A model generated the notes under the pieces. The model was not told the DNA's origin and made no database searches. It saw only the letters and a program-made list of their open reading frames with translations. Shown here piece by piece: positions 6,984 through 15,027 of a DNA stretch of 25,990 bases. Origin of the DNA: CAIWXH01 sp964555675 (GTDB lineage Bacteria; Chloroflexota; Chloroflexia; Chloroflexales; Chloroflexaceae); the NCBI GenBank assembly GCA_964555675.1, contig CAZKTU010000075.1, forward strand, positions 1 to 25,990, written 5' to 3'. The number at the start of each line of letters is the position of its first letter. Position 1 is the first letter of the stretch. Made by a program: the position numbers and the translations under genes.

Positions 6984-8504
6984 TTACCCGCCGTGGGCGA
7001 TCGCAGCCTCGACCAGGTCGAGGGTCACCTCGCTCGCGCCCTTGGCCCGCGCGGCCTGCTCTGAGGCCAGGCGCAGGGCGCGGCTGGCGCTGATGCGGGC
7101 CAGGAAGGGCACCTGCTCGATCGCCGAGCTCAGGCGCTCGGCCGCCTCGGGGGTCCAGGCCATCGTCTCGGCCGAGACGGCGCCCTGGGGCTGCCCGGCG
7201 GCCGGGGCCTGGGGCGGGCCGCCCTGTCCAGGTGGGCCGCCGGCCGGCTTCACCGTCTCGACCGGCAGGAAGTTGAAGACCATCTCGTAGAAGCGGTTGA
7301 CCAGCTCCTGCATGATGTTGGCGGCGCCGGCGTAGCCCATGAACGGCGTGCCGGTGGTGCGGCGCACGACGGGGCCGGGGAAGGTGGCGGGGATGAAGTG
7401 GGTCGCGCGCGAGGCGGCCTCGGAGAGGTAGATCTTCTCGTTGATGCTGCCGAAGACGAAGGCCGGGGCCTTGGCGTGGAGCCGCTTACGGATCTCGATA
7501 TTGTCGGGCTCGTCTTCGCGGCGGGGGCGCCCCGAGCTCCAGGCGATCTTCACGCCCAGCTCGTCGCCGAGGAACTGGCGCAGGCCCTCGACATAGCTGC
7601 GGCCGGCGACGATGGCGCAGTCGACCGTGGCGAACCAGTCGCTCTGGGGGCCGCGCCAGAGGTCCCAGACCGGCTGGAGCGTGCTGCGCTTCTCGCGCTC
7701 GATGAAGGCCTCGACCTGCTCGGCAGGGGCGCCGATCAGGGCGCCGAGCTCGCGCAGGAAGGCCGTGGTGCCGAAGACGCCGAAGGGCGCGAACAGCTGG
7801 GGCCGCCCGAGGGCTTCGGCCAGGGGCGCGCCGAACTCGCGGTACATGACCACGTTGACGGCCGCGTCGGCCAAGCGCGGCGTGGCGGCCACGCTGCCCT
7901 CGTAAGGGTAGACCAGGTTGATCGCCCCGCCGATGCCCTCGATCAGGCGCCGCAGCTCGAACAGGTCGGCGGGCGCGTTGAAGCAGCCGAGCGAGGGCCC
8001 GATAATATTGACCAGGTTCGCGGCTTTGGGCGGGGCGCCGGGGGCGACGAAGGGAGCGCCGTACTGCTCCCAGGCGAAAGTCAGGGCCCGGTCGCGGCCC
8101 TGCCACTCGTCCTGCTCGAGGGACTGGCTCCAGAAGAAGCGCGCCTCGGGGTCGATCTGGGCCACCAGGGTGCCGTGGTCGGCGCTGATCATCTCGCTCT
8201 CGGCGGTCGAGACGACGATCAGGCGCTTGCCCTCGAGCGAGCCGAGGCTGCGCAGGTCGTCGATGGTGCGGATGAGGGCTTTGGCCGTGCCGGTGATCAC
8301 GTCCTCCTCGCGGATCGAGGTGGGCGTGAGGTTGGCCATGTGGGGCAGGGCGTCGGTGTAGTCGGTGACGGCCATGCCCAGCAGGTTGTAGCAGCCGATC
8401 GGCGCGTCGCAGACGATATGCACGTCGGGGAAGCAGCCGAAGACCCACGAGGCGCCCCAGTAGGACGAGGTGTCGGAAATATCTCGGATCAGGGTGATCG
8501 CCAT
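6984..8504 (-). CDS. bchZ: Chlorophyllide a reductase subunit Z
   Basis: A 506-residue subunit of the nitrogenase-like chlorophyllide a reductase. With BchY and the Fe-protein BchX this enzyme reduces ring B of chlorophyllide a in bacteriochlorophyll a synthesis. WGASWVFGCFPDVHIVCDAPIGCYNL gives the conserved Cys38 expected to help hold the intersubunit [4Fe-4S] cluster. YTDALPHMANL and IIGPSLGCFNAPAD are further family motifs. The last ~60 residues (WTPEAAERLSSAIEQVPF to VEAAIAHGG) form a PCP_red domain shared by BchB and BchZ; a Pro/Gly/Gln-rich linker precedes it. The ATG at 8504 lies 4 nt after the bchY stop, and GGAG lies 7 nt before it inside the end of bchY, favouring it over an upstream TTG at 8519. 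Translation is probably coupled to bchY. Confidence 0.93.
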   Translation of the reverse strand: MAITLIRDISDTSSYWGASWVFGCFPDVHIVCDAPIGCYNLLGMAVTDYTDALPHMANLTPTSIREEDVITGTAKALIRTIDDLRSLGSLEGKRLIVVSTAESEMISADHGTLVAQIDPEARFFWSQSLEQDEWQGRDRALTFAWEQYGAPFVAPGAPPKAANLVNIIGPSLGCFNAPADLFELRRLIEGIGGAINLVYPYEGSVAATPRLADAAVNVVMYREFGAPLAEALGRPQLFAPFGVFGTTAFLRELGALIGAPAEQVEAFIEREKRSTLQPVWDLWRGPQSDWFATVDCAIVAGRSYVEGLRQFLGDELGVKIAWSSGRPRREDEPDNIEIRKRLHAKAPAFVFGSINEKIYLSEAASRATHFIPATFPGPVVRRTTGTPFMGYAGAANIMQELVNRFYEMVFNFLPVETVKPAGGPPGQGGPPQAPAAGQPQGAVSAETMAWTPEAAERLSSAIEQVPFLARISASRALRLASEQAARAKGASEVTLDLVEAAIAHGG

Positions 8505-8508
8505 GGCA

Positions 8509-9801
8509 TTACTCCGCAAAAAACTCGACCATGCGCTCGTAGAGGGGCCTGCGGTTCAGCAGGTCGCGCACGAAGCTGAGCGAGGCGATCATGCCGCCTG
8601 AGAGGAAGAGCGGGCGGACGCTGAGCATATTGGTGTAGTAGACCGAGGGGATGCCCAGCTCTTTGGCGTGGGCGGCCAGGGTGGTGGTGCCGATCACCAG
8701 ATCGAAAGTCCAGTGCTCCATCGCGGCCTTGTCGTCCTCGATCGCCTTGCGGTAGATCACCGCCTCGGTGCCGCGGGCCTTGAGCCAGGCCTCGTCGGCG
8801 GCGGTGAGCATGCTGGGGCCGATGCTGGTGCTGACATAGGGCACGTGGGCCCCGCCCTCGACCAGCAGGCGCGCGTAGAGCATCTCGTTACCCTCGTAGC
8901 CCGAGACCATGATCGTCGCGCCCTTGAGGGGCTGGCTGGCCAGGAAGCCGCGGGCGGTGGCCTCCTCCTCCTGGGCGACCCGCTCGACCACATCTTCGTC
9001 GAGCTCGAGGGCCGCGCCGACCGCTCGCAGCCAGGCGGCGCTGCCGTCGGCGCCGATTGGCGCGCCCGAGACCACGCCCACGCCCCGCTCGCGCAGCACG
9101 CCGACCGTCTCGCGGTAGAAGGGGTGGACCGCGGCGACCGCGCTGGCCCTGCCGGCCAGCTTGAGCTCGTCGACGTGGCGGCCCGGCAGCGTGGTCATGA
9201 GCCGGCCGCCCATCTTGCGCAGCACGCCGTCGACCATGACCGGGTCGGCCGGAAAGACCTCGCCGAGCAGGACCAGGGCCCCGGGCTCGTGCTCGTCGCT
9301 GCGGTCGACGAAGCGGCGCATCACCGCCGCCAGGGCGATATCCTTGGCCTCGGGGTGCGAGTGGATGGCGTAGGCCGGCACGCGCACCAGCACCACCGGC
9401 TTGCCGTCGATCTCGGTCGGCAGCAGCTCCTCGGCCAGGCCGGCCGTCTCGGCGACACAGAGCGAGATCACCGGGATGACCGAGACATTCTGCTCCTTGG
9501 CGGCCTCGGCGATCGCGGCGTTCGCGGCCTCCTGGACTTTGCCGCTCGAGAGCTCGGCGGTGCCCAGGGCGGGGGCGATGATGCTCTTGCGGGCCGCGTA
9601 GAAGTGGGTCACGAAGGTGAGCCCGTAGAGGCAGCCCGTATCGGTGACCATAGCGGGCTGGGCGCCCTCGATGCGGGCGAGCACGCGCAGGGCCCCGAAG
9701 GCGGGGCACATGGTCTGGGGGTGGAGCTTACACGCGCCCGCCTTGAAGGGCTCGGGCGCCGCGTCGTCCCCCACCGGAGTCAGGGGGATCATCTCGGCCA
9801 T
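8509..9801 (-). CDS. bchY: Chlorophyllide a reductase subunit Y
   Basis: A 430-residue catalytic subunit of chlorophyllide a reductase, partner of BchZ. Three expected cluster-binding cysteines are present: C32 in MCPAFGALRVLAR, C57 in TDTGCLYGLTFVTHF and C115 in ISLCVAETAGL. AARKSIIAPALGTAELSSGK and AYAIHSHPEAKD are highly characteristic of BchY. The ATG at 9801 is preferred over an upstream in-frame start (9843) because the -10 box at 9832-9837 lies inside that extension and AAAGGGA precedes the ATG. The bchY-bchZ order and tight spacing indicate one transcript. bchX, needed to deliver electrons, is not in this window. Confidence 0.95.
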   Translation of the reverse strand: MAEMIPLTPVGDDAAPEPFKAGACKLHPQTMCPAFGALRVLARIEGAQPAMVTDTGCLYGLTFVTHFYAARKSIIAPALGTAELSSGKVQEAANAAIAEAAKEQNVSVIPVISLCVAETAGLAEELLPTEIDGKPVVLVRVPAYAIHSHPEAKDIALAAVMRRFVDRSDEHEPGALVLLGEVFPADPVMVDGVLRKMGGRLMTTLPGRHVDELKLAGRASAVAAVHPFYRETVGVLRERGVGVVSGAPIGADGSAAWLRAVGAALELDEDVVERVAQEEEATARGFLASQPLKGATIMVSGYEGNEMLYARLLVEGGAHVPYVSTSIGPSMLTAADEAWLKARGTEAVIYRKAIEDDKAAMEHWTFDLVIGTTTLAAHAKELGIPSVYYTNMLSVRPLFLSGGMIASLSFVRDLLNRRPLYERMVEFFAE

Positions 9802-9831
9802 GGGTGTCCCTTTCTGCAATAGGTGAGCGCT

Positions 9832-9837
9832 ATTATA
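9832..9837 (-). promoter_or_regulatory. Probable -10 box of the bchYZ operon
   Basis: The minus strand reads TATAAT at 9837-9832, a perfect -10, placing transcription start about 24 nt before the bchY ATG. A convincing -35 at 17 bp is not seen; TTGCAC lies too far upstream (20-bp spacer). This may indicate activator dependence of photosynthesis gene expression, which is inference. Confidence 0.5.
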
Positions 9838-9947
9838 CGACATCCATTTGTCTTAATGTGCAACTTACGGCAGGATAAACTTGCGAAAGGGCTGGACGAA
9901 GGCATTGCAGGCCGTGGGGCCGCGCATCAGGCCCGTGAATCTAAAGA

Positions 9948-9970
9948 GGGCGACGGCGTCGCCGTCGCCC
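9948..9970. terminator. Perfect 11-bp hairpin downstream of the zincin-like gene
   Basis: Arms GGGCGACGGCG (9948-9958) and CGCCGTCGCCC (9960-9970) are exact reverse complements around one base. It lies 28-50 bp past the stop of the leftward 782-codon gene and before the bchY promoter. On the minus strand it is followed by TCTTT, a weak T-tract. It is probably that gene's transcription end. Confidence 0.6.
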
Positions 9971-9997
9971 CCACTGCGCCCCGCCGGCTCGCGGCGG

Positions 9998-12346
9998 TCA
10001 CGCGGCCTGGACGTTACCCCCCCGGCCGTCCAGGGCCGGGTCCGGCACGCGGGCCAGGACGAAGCGCTCGAGATATTCCCCCTCGGCCTCGAGGGCCGGG
10101 TCGGCGCCGCCCGAGATCAGGGCGCCGCCCGTCGAGACGAGCAGGGGGGCGATGCCGTAATCGCCGCCCGGGGCGATAAAGGTCGGCAGCGGCACGAGAC
10201 GGTTCGGGCCGTCGAAGCGGCAGATGCGCAGATCGTCGCTCGTCTCGCCGTCGCCGGCGGTGTTGACGATCAGCAGCGAGGGCCTGAAGCGCTCGAGCAG
10301 GCGCAGGTTGCTGGCGATGCTGAAGACGGGGCTCTGGGCCTGGTAGCCCGCCGGCAGCGACACCCCGCGCAGGCTGGCGGTGATGACCCGATACTTGATC
10401 GTGTCGAGCTCGGCCGTGTCGGCGGCCACATCGCAGAGGATCAGGGCCTCGCCGCTGGCCGCCCCCGCGGCCAGGGGGTCCGAGACCATGCTGGGGGCCG
10501 AGCGGGGCGGCCCGCCCTGCGAGAAGTCGCCGATCAGCAGCCCGGGCCGGGCGCCGTCGCTCGCGGCGCTCCCGATCGTCAGCACGTAGCCGTCGAGCGA
10601 GGGCAGGTCGTAGGTCTCGGCTGTGTCGGCCACGGGCTGGGCCGGCCTGCCGTCGAGGGTGAAGACGTAGCTCGGGTCGCCGCCCCGCAGGCGCACGCGG
10701 GCCTTCGTCTTGTCGTTGCTGCCGGGAATCGACTGCGGCAGGACGGCGCCGGGGGCCGACGGGCCCTGGCCGGCGCGCCTGACCCAGCCAGCATCGGCGA
10801 ACAGGGCCGCGACCGCGTCGGCCGCGTCGCTCGCCGGGGTCTCGGCGCCCTGCTCGGCGGCCTGTGCGGCGCCAAGCTGTTCCTTGAGGGCCAGCCACTG
10901 CTGCTCGACCAGCCGCTCCTCGGCGAGCTCGTCCACGTCGGCGAGGGGGCGCTCCCACACCTCGTAGGCGCCGGGGTCGCTCCGGATCAGCAGGACGCTA
11001 TCCTCGGGGGCGGCCCCGAGCAGGGTGAAGCCGCGCTCGGGCGAACGGGCGTCGACCTCGCCCTGATAGCAGAGGCGCGTGGGCTGCGCGTCTGCGAAGC
11101 GCGCCAGAAAGACTTCCCAGCGGCCCGTCGGTAGCGTATCATTGGTGATCATGACGCGCGGTTGCTCGGCGGCGCCCTGGCCGGCGGCGAGGCTCTCGAA
11201 GCCGAACGGAATGGCGAAGGTGCGCTCCTGGGGTTGGGCGAACGCCGAGCCCAGGCTTCCGGCCAGCCGGAAGTACGGGAGGGGCAGCGGGAGGCTGCCC
11301 GGGCCGCTCCAGGGTCGGCTGAGGCGCGCGGTCAGACCCTTGTAGCGCGCGCCGATCACCTCGCGCAGATTGTCGCCGCCCCTGACCGGCAGCGGGTTTG
11401 CGAGCTCGCTGTTGCCCTGAGCCGTCGCCATAATCGACTCGCTCTTCACGTGGCGGTCGACGTCGACGATGGTCATGGCCCGGTCGTCGTCTCGGCGGGG
11501 GCGCTTGCGGAGGCGCCCAGACCCATCGCCGAACACCGTCTGCGCGTGCATGTACTCGTCCTTGAGGCCGAGGGCATAATGGGCCCATTCGTGGACGATC
11601 GAGCGGTAGCCCTCGGGCTCGTCCCAATCGACGACAATGCGCCGGTCGCGCACCCAGAGGCCGCGGCCGAGGCGGATGGGGGTGTATTTGTGGGGCTCGA
11701 TCAGAGCGCTGACCCAGCTGCGGGGCAGGTAGCGGTTGGAGGCCAGCATCTGGATATCGGCGCAGTGCAGCCAGTCGGGCCCGGCGAAAATCACCTGGCC
11801 GAAGGCCATGCCGCCGTTGGTCACATCATAGAGATAGTCGGAGGCGCGGCGGAAGGCCCACTGCAGGCGGCGCAGCCGCCGCGGCGTCGGGATCCACTCG
11901 AGGGCGACGATGACGTTAAAGAGGTAGAGCCGCTCGGCGCCCTCGGCCGAAGCGGGATCGGCGAAGCCGGCGAGGGTCGCCAGGAGCCGCTCGGTGGCCA
12001 GGGGCGGCTCGTCCAATGCCCGTGGCGGGGCGTTGCCGAGCGGCGCGCCCTGCTCGCCGGGCTGCTCTTGCTCGTACAGGTCGTCGACCCAGACCCGCCG
12101 CACAATATACTCGCGGCAGGCCGCCAGCAGGTCGTCGCCGAACAACGGGCTCGCCTCGCCGCCGGGCGGCAGCGCCCGCTCGCCGAGGGCCGCACGCTGC
12201 ACCTCGTGGCGCGTGTGCAGCCCGGCGGGGTCGGGAAGCTCTTCCAGAACGATCGCCGGCTCGTTGGCGGTCAGAAAGTAGGTGCTGCCCTTGCTTTTGA
12301 AGATCGAGGCCGTCGGGGGGTTGAAGACAAACCGCCGAGGTGTCAT
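9998..12346 (-). CDS. Predicted zinc metalloprotease with CLCA-type HEWAHxxxGxxDEY motif
   Basis: A 782-residue protein I cannot match to a named bacterial family. The key feature is SIVHEWAHYALGLKDEY: H252-E253-x-x-H256 with G260 and D263/E264. This spacing and wording match the zincin site of calcium-activated chloride channel regulators (CLCA, HEWAHxxxGxxDEY). About 60 residues before it, tryptophan-rich sequence (PDWLHCADIQML, YLPRSWVSALI) belongs to the same domain. Residues beyond ~400 look beta-rich and include FAIPFGFESL, RVMITNDTLPTG and repeated DPAL/GLLIGD-type strands, perhaps substrate-binding or propeller-like modules. No signal peptide or membrane segment is visible, so it may act in the cytoplasm. 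The ATG at 12346 has GGAG 8 nt upstream. It is divergent from the TPR-CHAT protease gene, 44 bp away. Enzymatic activity is inference. Confidence 0.7.
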   Translation of the reverse strand: MTPRRFVFNPPTASIFKSKGSTYFLTANEPAIVLEELPDPAGLHTRHEVQRAALGERALPPGGEASPLFGDDLLAACREYIVRRVWVDDLYEQEQPGEQGAPLGNAPPRALDEPPLATERLLATLAGFADPASAEGAERLYLFNVIVALEWIPTPRRLRRLQWAFRRASDYLYDVTNGGMAFGQVIFAGPDWLHCADIQMLASNRYLPRSWVSALIEPHKYTPIRLGRGLWVRDRRIVVDWDEPEGYRSIVHEWAHYALGLKDEYMHAQTVFGDGSGRLRKRPRRDDDRAMTIVDVDRHVKSESIMATAQGNSELANPLPVRGGDNLREVIGARYKGLTARLSRPWSGPGSLPLPLPYFRLAGSLGSAFAQPQERTFAIPFGFESLAAGQGAAEQPRVMITNDTLPTGRWEVFLARFADAQPTRLCYQGEVDARSPERGFTLLGAAPEDSVLLIRSDPGAYEVWERPLADVDELAEERLVEQQWLALKEQLGAAQAAEQGAETPASDAADAVAALFADAGWVRRAGQGPSAPGAVLPQSIPGSNDKTKARVRLRGGDPSYVFTLDGRPAQPVADTAETYDLPSLDGYVLTIGSAASDGARPGLLIGDFSQGGPPRSAPSMVSDPLAAGAASGEALILCDVAADTAELDTIKYRVITASLRGVSLPAGYQAQSPVFSIASNLRLLERFRPSLLIVNTAGDGETSDDLRICRFDGPNRLVPLPTFIAPGGDYGIAPLLVSTGGALISGGADPALEAEGEYLERFVLARVPDPALDGRGGNVQAA

Positions 12347-12390
12347 GAGCTCTTCTCCCTGGCTTCCGTACGTTGTCACTGGGGACGCTG

Positions 12391-15027
12391 ATGGACAGTG
12401 AACCAGGCATTGATCTCGCAGTGCAGGCCGCCTTGCTCTATAGGTTCGCCGAGGCCGATCTGCTTGCACTCTTGCCGGAATCTGCTCCGGCGATCGCCGC
12501 CCTACTCACAAGCGAAGGGGTCCTTGCGGTCGGCGATCGCCCCGGTGTCGTGACGCTGACCGACGCGGCCCGTCAGGAGGCCCTGGCCCGGCTGCGCGCG
12601 CGAGGCCCCCGCGCCGAGATTGATCTGCGCCTGCGCGCCTTTCGGGCCTTTCTAGAGCGGATGGTCGGCGCCCAGGCCGACGCCGACACGAGCGCCGAGG
12701 ACCATGTCTTCGACCAGCTGAGACAGCTATTCGTGCTGCTCTACCTGCGCCTCGAGTGGCGCGCGATCAGCGATCTGCTCGACGAGCTGCGCGTCGCCTC
12801 GCCCCGCCGGCCCCAGCACCTGCAGCGCATTCAGCTCTACAGAGCCTTCGTCGCGGTGCGCACCGGCGACTACGCCGTCGGCGCCCGGCTGATCGACGAG
12901 CTGTTGACGGCGAAGAGCCTCGAGCCGTATGTGCATATCGAGGCCGTCCTGGCCCTGGGGCATCTGCATCGTTATATGACCCGGTACGACCTAGCCCTGG
13001 AGACCTACGAGGCCCTCGCGCAGCTGGCGCGGGAGACCGAGCAGCCAATCTATCTTGGCGTCGCGCTTTTCAACCTCGGGACCGTCTATAACGAGCTCGA
13101 GCAGCACGAGCGCGCCCTCGACCTGGTGTTGCAGGCCGAGGCTGTGTTCGCGGCCCACGACGACCGCGATCGGCTCGCCTACGCCTGCTACAGCGCCGGG
13201 CTGAATGCAATGTACCTTGGCCGCTGGCAGTTCGCTCGCGAGCAGTACGCCAGGGCGATCCAGCTCTTTGAACAGCTCGGCATGGAGACGACCCTTGCGA
13301 CCTGCCACTGGGGGCAGGGCTTGCTCGCGCTCCTGCTCGGCGACTTCGCGGCGAGCGAGCAGGCCTACCTCAGGGCGATCCAGATCAGCACGACCGACGG
13401 CCGGGGCGACCTGTATCTGGCCCTCGACTCGTGGGCCGATCTCGGCTTCCTCTACTTTGCACAGGGGCGTCCCGAGGCGGCCCTGCCCTGCTACGCCGAG
13501 GGCCTCGCCCTCAGCCGGCAGCTCGACCACGACCATCGGGGGAGCTTCATCCACTATCTGCAGGCGCGGGCCCTGGCCGAGCTCGGCAGGGCCGACGAGG
13601 CCACGGCGGCCTACGACGAGGCCATGGCCGCCGTCGAGGCGCTGAAGAACGCCCAGCAGGAGGAGGCAGTCAAGATTGGGGTCCTCGGGACGGCCCAGCA
13701 GGTCTACGAGGCCGCCGCCCTCCACGCCCTTGCCCGCGGCCAGCAGGCCGAGGCCTTCGCCGTGGTCGAGCGGGCCTGCTCGCGGGCTCTGCTGGACAGC
13801 CTGGCCGCCCGGGCGCCCGAGCTGTTCGCGCGCTACGCCCATCCGACCATCGGCCTGGCCGAGGCTCAGGCCGCCCTGCCCGAGGGCGCTCTGCTGCTGG
13901 TCTATTTCACCTCCGGGGTCAAGCCTGCGGGCGAACACTTCTACCACACCATCCCCGCCGAGAATGTCGCCGTGAAGGAGCGCCTGCTCTTGCCGCCCGG
14001 CGTGATCCTCTTTGCCGTCACCAGCACGAGCCTGGCGGTGCACCATCTGAACCTGGACCCGAACATCCTCGCCCCGCAGGAGGACGATCCGCGGCCCGGC
14101 CGGCACCTCGTGCACGAGCGCAGGCTCGCCGCGCTCTACGAGCGGCTGCTGGGCCGGGTCGAGGCGCAGATCGCCGACTGCTCCAGCCTGTTCATCGTGC
14201 CCCACGGCCCCCTCCACTATGTGCCCTTCATGGCCCTGCGCTCGTCCGCCGGCCTGCACCTCGTCCGCGCCGGCGGCCCCGCGGTCGCCCTGGCCCCAAG
14301 CGCCACAGTCCTGGTCCGCAACTGCCTTGGCCGCGAGCCGGTCGACGGCGGCGGGGCTCTGGCTGTCGGCTACAACGGCGCCGGCGGAGGGAGCCTGCGC
14401 TTCGCCGAGCCCGAGGCGCGCATGGTGGCCCACCTGATGGGCGGGCGCGCGCTCACCGGCGAGGCGGCGCGGGCCGAGGCCCTGCTGAGCGCCGGTCCGC
14501 TCCGGGGTCTGCATATCGCCGGACACGCCGCCTTCAGGCCCGACGACCCGCTCGAGTCGGCCCTGGCCCTGGCCGGGGGCGAGCGGCTGAGCGCCCGCGC
14601 GATCATGGGCGGCGCCGGCCTGCGCGCCGATCTGGTTGTGCTCAGCGCCTGCACGAGCGGGCTCAGCCAGGTCGCGCGGGGCGACGAGCTGCTCGGGCTG
14701 CAGCGGGCCTGGCTCTACGCCGGGGCCGCCGCGGTGGTCTGCGCCCTGTGGGAGGCGGGCGATCTGGTCACTCTGCTGGTGATGGAGCGCTTCTACGCCC
14801 ACCTAGCCGCCGGAGCCCCCCCCGGCGGCGCCCTGCGCGACGCGGTGGTGGCGGTGCGCACACTCACCGGACGCGAGCTGCAGTCAATCTTCGCGCGCTG
14901 GCGGCTCGAGGACCCGGCCCTGGCCGAGCCCGGGGCCCTGCCTGTGCTCCCGGCCGAGCTGGACGAGTTGGCGGTCTACGCCGCCCCGATCCACTGGGCG
15001 CCATTTATGCTGATCGGCCGGCCGTGA
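12391..15027 (+). CDS. TPR-CHAT protein (caspase-like cysteine protease)
   Basis: An 878-residue protein in three parts. Residues ~10-75 look like a small winged-helix-like segment (AIAALLTSEGVLAV, VVTLTDAARQEAL). Residues ~130-470 are tetratricopeptide repeats, e.g. ALFNLGTVYNELEQHERAL and ADLGFLYFAQGRPEAAL. From ~580 a CHAT (separase/caspase-like) domain follows, with SLFIVPHGPLHYVPF, the catalytic His712 in LHIAGHAAF and Cys754 in VVLSACTSGL, then GDELLGLQRAWLYAGA and a C-terminal WAPFMLIG. Both catalytic residues are intact. CHAT proteases cleave protein partners after the TPR part senses a signal. The ATG at 12391 with GGGGA nearby is preferred to a TTG at 12373. It diverges from the zincin-like gene and overlaps the anti-sigma-like gene tail to tail. 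Confidence 0.9.
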   Translation: MDSEPGIDLAVQAALLYRFAEADLLALLPESAPAIAALLTSEGVLAVGDRPGVVTLTDAARQEALARLRARGPRAEIDLRLRAFRAFLERMVGAQADADTSAEDHVFDQLRQLFVLLYLRLEWRAISDLLDELRVASPRRPQHLQRIQLYRAFVAVRTGDYAVGARLIDELLTAKSLEPYVHIEAVLALGHLHRYMTRYDLALETYEALAQLARETEQPIYLGVALFNLGTVYNELEQHERALDLVLQAEAVFAAHDDRDRLAYACYSAGLNAMYLGRWQFAREQYARAIQLFEQLGMETTLATCHWGQGLLALLLGDFAASEQAYLRAIQISTTDGRGDLYLALDSWADLGFLYFAQGRPEAALPCYAEGLALSRQLDHDHRGSFIHYLQARALAELGRADEATAAYDEAMAAVEALKNAQQEEAVKIGVLGTAQQVYEAAALHALARGQQAEAFAVVERACSRALLDSLAARAPELFARYAHPTIGLAEAQAALPEGALLLVYFTSGVKPAGEHFYHTIPAENVAVKERLLLPPGVILFAVTSTSLAVHHLNLDPNILAPQEDDPRPGRHLVHERRLAALYERLLGRVEAQIADCSSLFIVPHGPLHYVPFMALRSSAGLHLVRAGGPAVALAPSATVLVRNCLGREPVDGGGALAVGYNGAGGGSLRFAEPEARMVAHLMGGRALTGEAARAEALLSAGPLRGLHIAGHAAFRPDDPLESALALAGGERLSARAIMGGAGLRADLVVLSACTSGLSQVARGDELLGLQRAWLYAGAAAVVCALWEAGDLVTLLVMERFYAHLAAGAPPGGALRDAVVAVRTLTGRELQSIFARWRLEDPALAEPGALPVLPAELDELAVYAAPIHWAPFMLIGRP

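Noticed and set aside
7398..8579. 393-codon open frame on the plus strand opposite bchZ
   Set aside because: Shadow frame caused by high G+C; bchZ on the other strand is unmistakable. The same applies to 8668-9822 opposite bchY and 11162-12391 opposite the zincin-like gene.
12991..14802. 603-codon open frame on the minus strand
   Set aside because: It is a shadow of the TPR-CHAT gene; its translation is low in conserved structure and G/C-driven, while the plus strand has clear TPR and CHAT motifs.
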